A stretch of 64,000 nt of DNA from positions 62,001 through 126,000 of the forward strand of contig NZ_LWAF01000005.1 of the NCBI RefSeq assembly GCF_001719065.1, given 5' to 3'. The position numbers and the translations under genes are program-made. This document shows, piece by piece, positions 8,463 to 17,152 of this stretch; the first letter of the stretch is position 1, and each line of letters starts with the position of its first letter. Source of the DNA: Fervidobacterium thailandense (GTDB lineage: Bacteria > Thermotogota > Thermotogae > Thermotogales > Fervidobacteriaceae). Under the pieces are notes generated by a model, which saw only the letters and a program-made list of their open reading frames with translations, was not told where the DNA came from and ran no database searches.

Positions 8463-9837
8463 GCACAATTACCTCTCTCTTTGGTAAATTCAGTTTAGTG
8501 CGGTTGAATTCGAAACGGAGGATATCGTCGTAAACCTTCTTAAAGCGCCTGTAGATAAAAATCGTAGAGATAACAAACGCTGCGGCGAAACCAAAGCCGG
8601 GAAGTCTTTTTAAAAGAAATGGCGAAGTTCCAAGGTTGATGCTAAAAGCGATGAGTGAACCGAAAAGAGGAATGTCTGGCAAATCGTAATAGTAGGATAT
8701 CAACGCAAAATAAAGAAAAAGGCCGTTTGCAGCCGCGCCAATCAGCCCGAATCTTAGTGCGGTGCTTGAGTATTCCGAGAATCCGAGAAGCTTAGATACG
8801 TAATTCGAGGTTACAAGTCCTGCTATAGTGAACGACACTTGAACGGACATGACTATTTTTGTGGATGCCCAAAGATTGTTGTCCATAGTTGATCTTGCGA
8901 TGTTTATATACCTCAGTGGCCTGTTTTCCTCGATAGAGCGGTAAAAGACGCGATAGCTCTCGTAGAATTCCGTTTCCAAATTTAGCACAAAAAGAATCAT
9001 CGTAGGTATTATGAATAGGTAAGAGAAGAACATTGGCAGGTCGTATTCGGGAGCAAAAACGAATCCCTTAGCAGGACTGTACCTGAAATGATACCAAGCG
9101 ATGAAATCATCAACCCAGGCGGCAAGATAGACGAGAAATCCGGTGATTGCTTGCTTCGGATAAACTTTGATTGCTTTTACGAATAAACTCTCACGCTGCT
9201 CGCTGTTGGTAGTTGAAAGGAACTTCTTGATACTGAATTGAAGCACCGTGCCAATTATCATAAGTCCCAGGTTGTATCCGAAGTATCCCAGTGCTTCGCT
9301 GAATTTGTTCCAGGCAGTGCAAAACATTAAACTCAGAAGACTCCCGCTTAGAAAAGCGACTATCACCGGCGAAAATTTTCTAATCGATGTTACAAAGGTC
9401 AACTGAACCCAGATGACGGTGAGCAAAATCATGGATTGTAGAAATAGTAGAAGTTTAACAAGATTTAAAGGATGGTTGATTACCCAAAATAGAATCACAA
9501 ACAAGCTGCTGAAACTTGCTGCGTATACGATGGTGTCTTTGTAGAAAAGGTAGATCTTACCGTATTCCTTTCGGTATATCAAATCAGATAAGTATCTCGT
9601 GACGGACGTTGAGAAACCTCCGTAGATTATTGTGGAAAATATGAACGTGTATATGAGTGCTGATATCGTGAATTCAGATCTTCCCTTTGGGAGAAGGATT
9701 TGTAAAAGAATCAACGTCACCGAGGACATTAACCAAGGTCCGGCAGCTACATTAGCTGAGTAAAAGACTGCGTAGATGTCGGAGAAAAAAGAGTTTCTCC
9801 TCAGAAGTTTGTTCAGTTCGAACCCTATACCAGCCAG
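8449..9837 (-). CDS. pelG: PelG-like exopolysaccharide membrane transporter, apparent CTG start
   Basis: An inner-membrane protein with about a dozen hydrophobic segments, matching PelG, the polytopic partner of the PelF glycosyltransferase. The first ATG in frame is at 9729, but the frame is open upstream for another 36 codons. Those codons read AGIGFELNKLLRRNSFFSDI, which resembles the conserved PelG N-terminus (MAGIGFEL-type). Reading starts after an in-frame TAA. The only initiator-like codon is CTG at 9837, seven bases after a strong GGGAGGG ribosome site. I therefore extend the gene to 9837 (about 462 residues, near the usual PelG length) and infer CTG initiation. It follows pelA by 39 bases and overlaps pelD. 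Confidence 0.82.
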   Translation of the reverse strand: MAGIGFELNKLLRRNSFFSDIYAVFYSANVAAGPWLMSSVTLILLQILLPKGRSEFTISALIYTFIFSTIIYGGFSTSVTRYLSDLIYRKEYGKIYLFYKDTIVYAASFSSLFVILFWVINHPLNLVKLLLFLQSMILLTVIWVQLTFVTSIRKFSPVIVAFLSGSLLSLMFCTAWNKFSEALGYFGYNLGLMIIGTVLQFSIKKFLSTTNSEQRESLFVKAIKVYPKQAITGFLVYLAAWVDDFIAWYHFRYSPAKGFVFAPEYDLPMFFSYLFIIPTMILFVLNLETEFYESYRVFYRSIEENRPLRYINIARSTMDNNLWASTKIVMSVQVSFTIAGLVTSNYVSKLLGFSEYSSTALRFGLIGAAANGLFLYFALISYYYDLPDIPLFGSLIAFSINLGTSPFLLKRLPGFGFAAAFVISTIFIYRRFKKVYDDILRFEFNRTKLNLPKREVIVHENR

Positions 9838-9876
9838 AAATTACCCTCCCCGCTTTCAAACCGCAAAATTTTCCTT

Positions 9877-12096
9877 TTACCGAAGAAGTTCAACTTCCAT
9901 TACGTTTTCGAACTGTTCCACAACCCAGAGATTTCCGTATGAGTAGATAACCTTTCCACCTTTCAGTTTGAACGGCCCGGCCGTTCTGAGGAAGTAATAC
10001 TTTGGTAGGTGCCAACCTATTGGCAAAATGGCTGTCAGTCGTTGTCCGTTCACTTTGATAAACGGACGTTCTGTAAAAAAGCGATAAATCAACTCTCCGC
10101 TCTCGGAAGCAAAGTGACTTTCAAGAAACGGATAGTATTGCCGAATTATCGTCAGAAAGGTTCGCAGTGTGTTGTACATTTCCATCCAAGTCTTTTTTTC
10201 AGGATTTCTGTCCTCGGAAAAGAGATCGTCGGGATGCAGGTAATACTGGAACCCCCCGAGGCTCATTATTGAGAGCACCGCGAGTGATACGAGCCTGTTA
10301 AGTGGATAGTAACCACTCACAGTTCTTGGAACAACCACCGCTGAGTCGTTAAACACTGTAAATTCAGAAATTGTCGTATCATCAAAATAAGTGGTGCCGA
10401 TGTACCGTATTGTTGGAAAATGTTCCAAGAGCTTCTTAACTCCGAATTCGTCTATCTTGTTGTTCGGTGCTACGTAAGAGTAAGCAATGTAGCGTTCACC
10501 AACGATTTGTTTGAGAAAGACCTTAAACATACGCAGTACGTTGTCAAGTTCCGCTTCATCCCACTTGTCTTTCATGAGCTCAATGTGGTTATATCCGTGG
10601 ATCGCTATTTCGTACCCTTCCGAAAGAAGTTCCAACAAAGCCTGCTTTTGCTCCGGAGTATTCACAAACTCCTGGAAGTTGTACGGCCACCGCGTGTCGC
10701 CTGAGTAGCTCGCAACGAAAACAGCGGTAAGTTTTAGACCGAGCTCCTTACCGAGCTTTTTCATCATGGGCCACCAGATCTTGTAAAAGAAATCGTTATC
10801 CGTGATATCCCCAAACTCTCTGGTTATCATGTCTATCTTTCTGTTATACGCCGGCAGCGGAAAGTCATCGAGTTGAATAGATATGCTGTTTATAATTGGC
10901 TGGACGTAAAGTGGTAAGCTCGAAAACACGGTCTGAACGAATAGTCCTCGACGTATTTTGTTAATCAAATCCAGCGGATAGTAGACTATCGTTCCACTTC
11001 CCAACCTCAGACTCCAAGCGAGTGGTTCACCATTCTCTCCGGAGAGTAGTACCTCTGAACCTGGAAGTGGTTCCTGAAAGCCAACATTCGCACCAATTGG
11101 TATTGTCAATCCTTCTGGAACGGGAAACACACGAGCTGAAATCTTCAGTTCCTTGATAAATTTTCGTATTGTACCTCTCCCCACAAATACGTATGTACCG
11201 CCCGTTGAAAGATACCTGTTTAGTTGCTCACTCCCAAGAACCAAGGAATCACCAAAATTGATGACAACGTTGAACTGTGAAATGTATTCGGGCATGTTGG
11301 TGAGCCAGAAGTAATTAACGCAAGCGTAGTCCATTGCTTTCCTCACGTGAAAATTATCCGGGCCAACCACGAGTACTTTGAAATCACTTTCGCTACCATA
11401 AATAAGTCTACTTAGAATTCTGAACAGGTCGACGGTCAGGTTTCCGTTATCGTCGAAAAGATAACCGTAGCTGATCATTCCACCTTGCGGACTGATAAAT
11501 GCCATTTCGTAAGTCTCACCTTGCACTGACACCTGGATAAGTGGTTCAGCAAATGCCCCAATTCGTCTGAAAGGTTCGACATCCCTCTCCCTCTTGAATT
11601 CGGAACGAACATTGGACGAAAAGACATCATTTACCGAAATCCTGTCTGGCTTGACTCTCTTCCAGCCGTAGGTGTACGAAACACCAAGGAGATTATATAC
11701 AGAGTTGAGTTCCCTTAAAGTGGGATGGTTCATGCCAGATATGTCGGTTAGAGCACCGATATTGTTGATAATTAGAATCTTTCCACCGTAAACCAAGAAA
11801 TCAAAGAGGGCTTTCAGATACGCTTTCGCATTCCTCATAGATGGTGTGTAATAACAGGTCACCAAAAGATCAAACTTTCTGATATCGTCATATGAAAAGT
11901 TAGAATCCTCGACGTCGAGGATTTTGTAATTTACCGCAAGCTTTGTGAATTCCGGAGCGACGTACCTCATAAGTATGTTGTAACCGTAACCTTGCTCTGA
12001 TCCCTTATAGAGAAGTAAGGCACTTTTCCCGAACACGAACGTGTAAAATGATATAACTAGAAATATTAAGAATCCAATTTTTCTAAGGTTCACCAT
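9877..12096 (-). CDS. PelA-like polysaccharide deacetylase (DUF2194 type), exported
   Basis: About 739 residues with an N-terminal hydrophobic signal (LRKIGFLIFLVISFYTFVFG). An N-terminal half looks like a class I glutamine-amidotransferase/DUF2194-type Rossmann region. A C-terminal half looks like a carbohydrate esterase deacetylase. Metal-ligand candidates are D410-D411 in QLDDFP and H500/H504 in HGYNH, the D-H-H triad pattern of CE4-like enzymes. It would remove acetyl groups from the polymer outside the membrane, as the PelA deacetylase domain does. I use ATG 12096, which follows GAGGTGTTCAGTC and overlaps the end of pelF by 14 bases. A longer frame to 12135 lacks a ribosome site. No glycoside-hydrolase domain like that of Pseudomonas PelA is obvious. 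Confidence 0.75.
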   Translation of the reverse strand: MVNLRKIGFLIFLVISFYTFVFGKSALLLYKGSEQGYGYNILMRYVAPEFTKLAVNYKILDVEDSNFSYDDIRKFDLLVTCYYTPSMRNAKAYLKALFDFLVYGGKILIINNIGALTDISGMNHPTLRELNSVYNLLGVSYTYGWKRVKPDRISVNDVFSSNVRSEFKRERDVEPFRRIGAFAEPLIQVSVQGETYEMAFISPQGGMISYGYLFDDNGNLTVDLFRILSRLIYGSESDFKVLVVGPDNFHVRKAMDYACVNYFWLTNMPEYISQFNVVINFGDSLVLGSEQLNRYLSTGGTYVFVGRGTIRKFIKELKISARVFPVPEGLTIPIGANVGFQEPLPGSEVLLSGENGEPLAWSLRLGSGTIVYYPLDLINKIRRGLFVQTVFSSLPLYVQPIINSISIQLDDFPLPAYNRKIDMITREFGDITDNDFFYKIWWPMMKKLGKELGLKLTAVFVASYSGDTRWPYNFQEFVNTPEQKQALLELLSEGYEIAIHGYNHIELMKDKWDEAELDNVLRMFKVFLKQIVGERYIAYSYVAPNNKIDEFGVKKLLEHFPTIRYIGTTYFDDTTISEFTVFNDSAVVVPRTVSGYYPLNRLVSLAVLSIMSLGGFQYYLHPDDLFSEDRNPEKKTWMEMYNTLRTFLTIIRQYYPFLESHFASESGELIYRFFTERPFIKVNGQRLTAILPIGWHLPKYYFLRTAGPFKLKGGKVIYSYGNLWVVEQFENVMEVELLR

Positions 12097-13525
12097 GACT
12101 GAACACCTCTTCGTAAAGCCTTCTATAACTTTCAATCATTCTTTTGAGATTATATTTCTCCCTTGCGATCATTTTTCCGTTTTCGGAGAAGGATCTGTAA
12201 ACTTCTTTATTCTTAGCCAGCTCAATCAATTTTTCAGCCATAGCATTGTAGTCCTTTGGTTCTACGATAAATCCAGACTGTCCATCTGGATCAAGTGCGA
12301 TTTCTGCACAGTTTCCAACGTTTGTTGCAACAACCGGAATTCCACTTGCCATTGCTTCAAGTTGCACAAGTGGCTGACCTTCCGAAATACTACTAATAAG
12401 CAAGACATCAATTATCTTGTAATAATCCAGCACGTTTGCTTTTCCAGTGAAAATCACGTTGTCTGTCAATCCGAAGAGCTCAACCAAACCAGTGCACTTT
12501 TCGTAATATTCTTCATCCTCGTCCCAAGGTCCTATGATGTACAACCTCGCGTTGGGAATTTGCTTTACCACCAGATCAAAAGCTTTGATCGCCGTGACGA
12601 TGTCCTTTATTGGAACCACACGCCCCACAACACCTATGTTAAATGTTTCATGTGGTTCGCGTTGAACAGCACTGAACTTATCAACATCAATACCGTTTGG
12701 AATGATTCTCATCTTTCGAAAATCAGCTTCCAGCTCGAGTTGGAAGAGCTGGTTTTTTTCAAACAACGTCGTCAACGCGTCACAGGACGTATACGCAGCT
12801 TTACTTATGAGTCTGAAAATTTCTATCCAAACTGGTTTGTAAATTTCGTCGATGCTTTTTGATCTTATAATCTCAATCTCACGTTCCCGATGATATATAC
12901 CGTGCTCGGTTACAATCAGCTTCCCGCCGTGATAGAACTTTCCAGCCATCGCTGAGAGAACTGCATACCCGGTAGTAGTTGAATGGTAAATATCGGCTCG
13001 AGGAGGCAACGATTGTATAGCGCTCAAGATGGGCATTATAAATCCTACGACAGTCCAGTAGAATCGAGTAAATCCCTCTTTTGAGAAATACCTGTAATAG
13101 ACATCCGTTAAAAATCGCCAAAACTCTTTAGTCTTGAGTATGAAATCCAGTCTTTTTCCAGCAACATCTCTCAGTAATTCTAAGAAGAGCTCGCCGCGGT
13201 TGATTTTGTAATCAATTAACTCGCGGATTTTGATAAAAATCCCATCAAGATCAATAGAAGAATCCATCGTTTCGAAGTCTGCCGAGAACAAAAGGTACTC
13301 GTATACCTTCTGCACATTGCTGGGAAGTTTATAAGCAAACGAACGTGTCCATCTCCATGGTGCAAGATGGACAACGTCAAATTCAACATCAGGCATATTT
13401 TCCATGAGCATTTGGAGCCAGTTTGATACACCACCGGTAACGTAAGGATACGTTCCCTCAACGATGACGCAAACTTTCATAGGTGTCATTCTTCTGCTAC
13501 TTGTCAAAGAGTACCTGATTTTCAC
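12083..13525 (-). CDS. pelF: PelF-like GT4 glycosyltransferase
   Basis: A 480-residue GT-B glycosyltransferase. The N-terminal VCVIVEGTYPYVTGGVSNW is the typical PelF opening. The C-terminal donor-binding domain contains GVVGRVVPIKDI and the E-x7-E motif in EGQPLVQLEAMASGIPVV. In the Pel system PelF uses a UDP-sugar, UDP-GlcNAc being the usual proposal, to build the polymer in the cytoplasm for export by PelG. The reading frame begins with a GTG at 13525 that overlaps the slyD stop. In-frame ATGs at 13489 and 13480 are alternatives, and no start has a strong ribosome site. Translational coupling with slyD is therefore likely. It is the polymerising enzyme of the operon. Confidence 0.82.
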   Translation of the reverse strand: MKIRYSLTSSRRMTPMKVCVIVEGTYPYVTGGVSNWLQMLMENMPDVEFDVVHLAPWRWTRSFAYKLPSNVQKVYEYLLFSADFETMDSSIDLDGIFIKIRELIDYKINRGELFLELLRDVAGKRLDFILKTKEFWRFLTDVYYRYFSKEGFTRFYWTVVGFIMPILSAIQSLPPRADIYHSTTTGYAVLSAMAGKFYHGGKLIVTEHGIYHREREIEIIRSKSIDEIYKPVWIEIFRLISKAAYTSCDALTTLFEKNQLFQLELEADFRKMRIIPNGIDVDKFSAVQREPHETFNIGVVGRVVPIKDIVTAIKAFDLVVKQIPNARLYIIGPWDEDEEYYEKCTGLVELFGLTDNVIFTGKANVLDYYKIIDVLLISSISEGQPLVQLEAMASGIPVVATNVGNCAEIALDPDGQSGFIVEPKDYNAMAEKLIELAKNKEVYRSFSENGKMIAREKYNLKRMIESYRRLYEEVFSHGEP

Positions 13526-13944
13526 GAGACGATGTTCAGAATCTCAACCTCGAAAATCAAATTCTTTCCTGCAAGTGGATGATTCGCGTCCAACGTTGCG
13601 GTTTCGTCTTCTATTTCGTCAACACGAACGATGAACATGTTACCATCAGGTTGATGAACTTCCAATAAATCACCCACGGACACACCTGCGGGGAGCATCG
13701 ACTTATTAATCTTGAACTTCAATTCCTCCCTCACGGGGCCGTACGCTTTTTCGTAAGGAACGGTAAATCTCTTCCGTTCTCCAATTTCCATTCCCAAGAT
13801 TTCTTCTTCAAAACCTTGAATTATCTGCCCAGCCCCAACAACGAATTCGAGAGGTTGTCTACCCACCGAAGAGTCGAAAACCTGGCCATCTTCAAACATA
13901 CCGGTGTAGTGAAGTGTAACCTTGTCCCCGAACTTAATTCCCAT
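13522..13944 (-). CDS. slyD: SlyD-type FKBP peptidyl-prolyl isomerase
   Basis: A 140-residue protein with an FKBP half at each end, interrupted by an insert-in-flap domain, the SlyD layout. Motifs include VTLHYTGMFEDGQVFDSS at the start and DANHPLAGKNLIFEVEIL at the end. It should catalyse proline isomerisation and act as a folding helper in the cytoplasm. No histidine-rich metal-binding tail is present. ATG 13944 is chosen because AAGGGAAGTGAACAC precedes it; the frame could extend to a TTG at 13962. It sits inside the exopolysaccharide operon and its stop codon overlaps the pelF GTG, so it is co-translated with pelF. Whether it serves that pathway is unknown. Confidence 0.88.
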   Translation of the reverse strand: MGIKFGDKVTLHYTGMFEDGQVFDSSVGRQPLEFVVGAGQIIQGFEEEILGMEIGERKRFTVPYEKAYGPVREELKFKINKSMLPAGVSVGDLLEVHQPDGNMFIVRVDEIEDETATLDANHPLAGKNLIFEVEILNIVS

Positions 13945-14026
13945 GTGTTCACTTCCCTTCAAAAAAGTTTTCTTGAAGATCCTTCTCTTGTGTTAACAAA
14001 TAAAAGTCTAAGATTTGGGCGTAAAC

Positions 14027-15607
14027 TTATCTTTGCAGCTGGTAGCTTGAAATTACCTCGTTTAGGTAGTTACGTCTAAGTGAAAAGAATTCTTTTAACC
14101 AAGAGACTTCTTCTTTCCACTGCTCGTATGTTGGTAATCCCCATCTGATGGAATGGAGAGACATCTCCGGTTCCAAGAGCTTTTCATACTTCTCAACAAC
14201 TTCTGTCGCAAGACCGCTGGCAAAGATTTTTTCAAAGATCTCGACCAATCTTTCAAAGAATAAAGCCCGGACGTCTTCGTTTTCGAGTAACTTTCTGAGC
14301 AAAACAGTAGCGTACTCGTTCATTGTCCATGGAAGCGTCGGATTACCGGACGTTGCAACTTTAAACGTATCATGCTCCGGTTCCCAGAACGCAAGGTCCA
14401 TGTCGTACATCATCCAACGCCAACGTCCGTCGCCAAGTGGTACCTTTTCAGCTTTCAACGTACGCCACATACGTTCGTTGTTACCGGGCCAATCGAGGTT
14501 TGCTGCAATAATCTCTGCAACATGAAAGTTGATAAAGTTATCCAGATCGATCATACTCTTTAGTTTCTCGAGCTCTGCACGTTCCGAGAAGTTTGTATTC
14601 TTTACGTACTCTATCAATTCTGAATAAAGTTTTTCGTCACCTTCCTTGCCGTCGTGTAACGTCATATCGTAATTGACTATGACAACGTTTTTTTCGCTAA
14701 CCCCATACTTAACCTGTAAGTAGCGTACGTCATAGTATTCCATCAAATAAACGATTCCCCAATACTCGCCGTTGATGTAGTGAACAACTGGATAACCATC
14801 TTGCGTATCAAAGCCTAAACCTTTGAAAATTTCACTTGCTACCATATCTCTCATATAGGCATATTCCCAATCGTTACCAGCGTTCCTGAGAAGCAGTTTT
14901 TTGTAACCAGTTCTTCCGAAAAATGGATACGTAAATTCTTTTGACTCGTTTCGTGCGTACAATCTGAGGGATTTTATTGGCAAACTCCTGGTGAATTCAC
15001 CATGAATTCGGATACCTATGTTCGTTCTGTACTTTAATATTCCACCCTCGAAATACTCCATCACCGCTTCACGTTCCCATTCACTTCCCCTCTGGTGGTA
15101 ATTCCCCGTCCAGTACGGGTTAGATGGATCAAAAAGCTTCCCTGGGACGTATATACCGCGTTCCTCGTCAAACAAGTTTCTTTCGTCGGTTATTATTGAG
15201 ATCACAGGTAAGGTATGTTCAATACCGATGAAATACGTTCTGAAGGTGCTGTCCACTATTTTGCCATCTTTAACCTCTATGATCCTCAAGATCCAAGCCT
15301 TTGGAAAATTCTGGGAGGGTGCTTGCCAGATAGGAGAAGTGGGAATAAACACCAAGGTTGAACTTTCATGACGGTCGATAATGAGCGGTTTTGAGTACTC
15401 CAACGTTCGGGCTGCTCCAGGTTGAGGAGCGGAACCGTCGAGAGTGTAGTAAATCGTGCCATTTAAAGTGGATTTGATAGAGACAGTGATTGGATTTTTG
15501 TAAAATCCAGACTCGTGGGAGACAATTATCTGTCCGAAAAGGAAAATGCTTGTAACCAAATACATCGCCGTAAAAATGACGGGTAGCACCTTCAATGCCC
15601 TAAACAT
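14027..15607 (-). CDS. Exported CotH-family protein with chitobiase-type N-terminal domain
   Basis: The 526-residue protein starts with a signal peptide (VLPVIFTAMYLVTSIFLFGQ). A beta-sandwich of the chitobiase/hexosaminidase C-terminal type follows at about 30-115 (IYYTLDGSAPQPG). A CotH kinase-like domain follows from about 130, with IGIRIHGEFTRSLPIKSLRL and YDMDLAFW, where DMD is the likely metal site. CotH proteins are atypical kinases first known from spore coats, and many are found near surface-polysaccharide genes. It may modify or anchor polymer or a surface protein; the substrate is not readable here. It is the first gene of the pel-like operon, behind a promoter, and its ATG follows AGAGGTG. 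Confidence 0.8.
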   Translation of the reverse strand: MFRALKVLPVIFTAMYLVTSIFLFGQIIVSHESGFYKNPITVSIKSTLNGTIYYTLDGSAPQPGAARTLEYSKPLIIDRHESSTLVFIPTSPIWQAPSQNFPKAWILRIIEVKDGKIVDSTFRTYFIGIEHTLPVISIITDERNLFDEERGIYVPGKLFDPSNPYWTGNYHQRGSEWEREAVMEYFEGGILKYRTNIGIRIHGEFTRSLPIKSLRLYARNESKEFTYPFFGRTGYKKLLLRNAGNDWEYAYMRDMVASEIFKGLGFDTQDGYPVVHYINGEYWGIVYLMEYYDVRYLQVKYGVSEKNVVIVNYDMTLHDGKEGDEKLYSELIEYVKNTNFSERAELEKLKSMIDLDNFINFHVAEIIAANLDWPGNNERMWRTLKAEKVPLGDGRWRWMMYDMDLAFWEPEHDTFKVATSGNPTLPWTMNEYATVLLRKLLENEDVRALFFERLVEIFEKIFASGLATEVVEKYEKLLEPEMSLHSIRWGLPTYEQWKEEVSWLKEFFSLRRNYLNEVISSYQLQR

Positions 15608-15623
15608 TTAACACACCTCTGAA

Positions 15624-15682
15624 GAGCGAGCCGTGCGCTCAAGCTTTAACACAATTATAACACACAAAATCTAAAAAGTTCA
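15624..15682 (-). promoter_or_regulatory. Promoter region of the pel-like operon
   Basis: On the minus strand a perfect TATAAT (15654-15659) lies about 45 bases before the cotH ATG. TGAACT stands as a weak -35 at 15677-15682, with 17-base spacing. Between the -10 and the ribosome site is a small inverted repeat, GAGCG/CGCTC with a 7-base loop (15624-15640), a possible operator or leader hairpin. Confidence 0.5.
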
Positions 15683-16327
15683 TACCTTCATTTTTCCAAG
15701 AATCATCAAAACACCAAGCAAAACTATGAACGAACCACCCACGAGTCTAATCCATTTCTCCCACGCTGGTTTCCCAAAACCTATCGTGAGTGCCTTGGAT
15801 AGCGCGGAGCCGATCGTCAAAAATGGTATGGATATCCCCAGCGAATACACGAACAGCAAAACCGTCCCCCTTAAAATACTTTTCTGAGCGGCTATGAGCA
15901 GAATAGAACCCAAGACAGGACTGCTACACGGTATCCATACAAACCCAATAGCCGAACCTAATGCGATGCCACCTAGGAATCCGGAGCCCTTAAATTTCCA
16001 AACATTCACACCTTTCGATTTGAAAATCTGCATTTCAAGAATAAAAAGAATACCAAAGGCAACTATCGCGGCTCCCAATATCTTTTCGATCACGCTGCCA
16101 AATCTCCCAAGGAAAGTGCCCAAGAAAGACGACAGAGCCCCCAGAAGTGTAAAAATTACAGAAAAGCCCACGAAGAAACCAAAGAGTCGCTGCAACCTCT
16201 TCTCACCGGACAGAACCACACCCACAAAAGCGGGGATTAAAGGCAGAACGCATGGACTAAAGAACGCAAGGATTCCATGCGACAGGGCCAACCAAATCGA
16301 GACATCCTTTCCGAGAAGATCCACCAT
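15680..16327 (-). CDS. ccdA: CcdA-type transmembrane thiol reductant transporter
   Basis: A roughly 215-residue membrane protein with about six hydrophobic segments. Two conserved cysteine motifs are visible, SPCVLPLIPAF near the N-terminus and PCSSPVLGS in the middle; these are the redox pair of the CcdA/DsbD family. It would carry reducing equivalents from cytoplasmic thioredoxin-type proteins across the inner membrane. The exported CYYC thioredoxin gene lies immediately upstream in the same direction, a natural electron acceptor. The ATG at 16327 follows GGGGGAATCAAAA. A GTG at 16345 in the same frame is less likely. No cytochrome c biogenesis genes are nearby, so a general periplasmic reducing role is more likely. 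Confidence 0.85.
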   Translation of the reverse strand: MVDLLGKDVSIWLALSHGILAFFSPCVLPLIPAFVGVVLSGEKRLQRLFGFFVGFSVIFTLLGALSSFLGTFLGRFGSVIEKILGAAIVAFGILFILEMQIFKSKGVNVWKFKGSGFLGGIALGSAIGFVWIPCSSPVLGSILLIAAQKSILRGTVLLFVYSLGISIPFLTIGSALSKALTIGFGKPAWEKWIRLVGGSFIVLLGVLMILGKMKV

Positions 16328-16376
16328 TTTTGATTCCCCCAGCACTTTTCAAAAGTTCTACTACTTGAATACACAC

Positions 16377-17114
16377 TTAGTTAGTTGTGACGAGCAAAAC
16401 TCGAATCACACCCGCTTTGTTGAGCTGATTGGCAACAGTTTGTGAGTTTGTTACGTACAATTTGTTGATATCAACCTCTTTTGGCATCGATTCAACGTAT
16501 TCAGCATTTTTGTCGCTTTTCAGCACAAAGTCTGCGTCTGACTTACTGACCGACAAAATCTTGGGATTACCTGCAAAGTTGTCCTCACGCTTGGAGTAGG
16601 ATTCGAACGATTCTTTTAATCCGTTTTCAACTGATCTCACCAGGTACCGTAGCGCTTTCAAGAACATATCCGGTTTCATGTAACCGGGTACCTGAGTTAC
16701 AACCTCGTTGCCTTTCATAAAGATAAAAGTAGGGGTTCCACGAATTCCGAAAGCACCAAACAGTTGGTCGTTAGTGTAAGACTTGCCAAGGAACGTCGTT
16801 TTGTAACTGCCTGGCTCGATCTTCACGTAAATGTAGTTACCCCTCAAAAATTCCTGAACTTGTTTATTGGTCAGCGTTTCTTTGTCGAATAGGATACAGT
16901 AATAACATGACGGTGAAGAGAAGTTTATGACCAGCATTTTGCCGGTTATGTTAGAGACTCTGTGGGCTATTCCCAAATCTTTGAAGGTATACTGGTAACC
17001 AAATATCGTTGAGGGGACGAAAGCGATAGAAATCGAACTTAAAAATAGAACTAGGAAAATTGCTGCGCTTATAGAAATACCCTGCGACCCTCTTTGCTTT
17101 ACTCTGCTCCACAT
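16377..17114 (-). CDS. Membrane-anchored or exported thioredoxin-fold protein with CYYC motif
   Basis: About 245 residues. A hydrophobic segment at residues 16-34 (ISISAAIFLVLFLSSISIAF) serves as signal anchor or signal peptide. A thioredoxin fold follows with the redox motif CYYC in NFSSPSCYYCILFDKE and a typical cis-proline region, GIRGTPTFIFMKG. The last roughly 70 residues, after the thioredoxin fold, match nothing I recognise and may be a small partner domain. It probably works as a periplasmic thiol reductase that receives electrons from the adjacent CcdA. ATG 17114 is used since AAAGGAGG precedes it by 10 bases; the frame is open to 17135. A terminator separates it from the glutaredoxin-like gene. 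Confidence 0.78.
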   Translation of the reverse strand: MWSRVKQRGSQGISISAAIFLVLFLSSISIAFVPSTIFGYQYTFKDLGIAHRVSNITGKMLVINFSSPSCYYCILFDKETLTNKQVQEFLRGNYIYVKIEPGSYKTTFLGKSYTNDQLFGAFGIRGTPTFIFMKGNEVVTQVPGYMKPDMFLKALRYLVRSVENGLKESFESYSKREDNFAGNPKILSVSKSDADFVLKSDKNAEYVESMPKEVDINKLYVTNSQTVANQLNKAGVIRVLLVTTN

Positions 17115-17152
17115 ATCTACGACGCCTCCTTTCAAAAGAACCAGTTCGAAAC

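Noticed and set aside
12095-12862. A 255-residue plus-strand frame opposite pelF
   Set aside because: It lies entirely antisense to a gene with clear GT4 motifs, has no ribosome site and shows biased, low-quality composition. It is a shadow frame.
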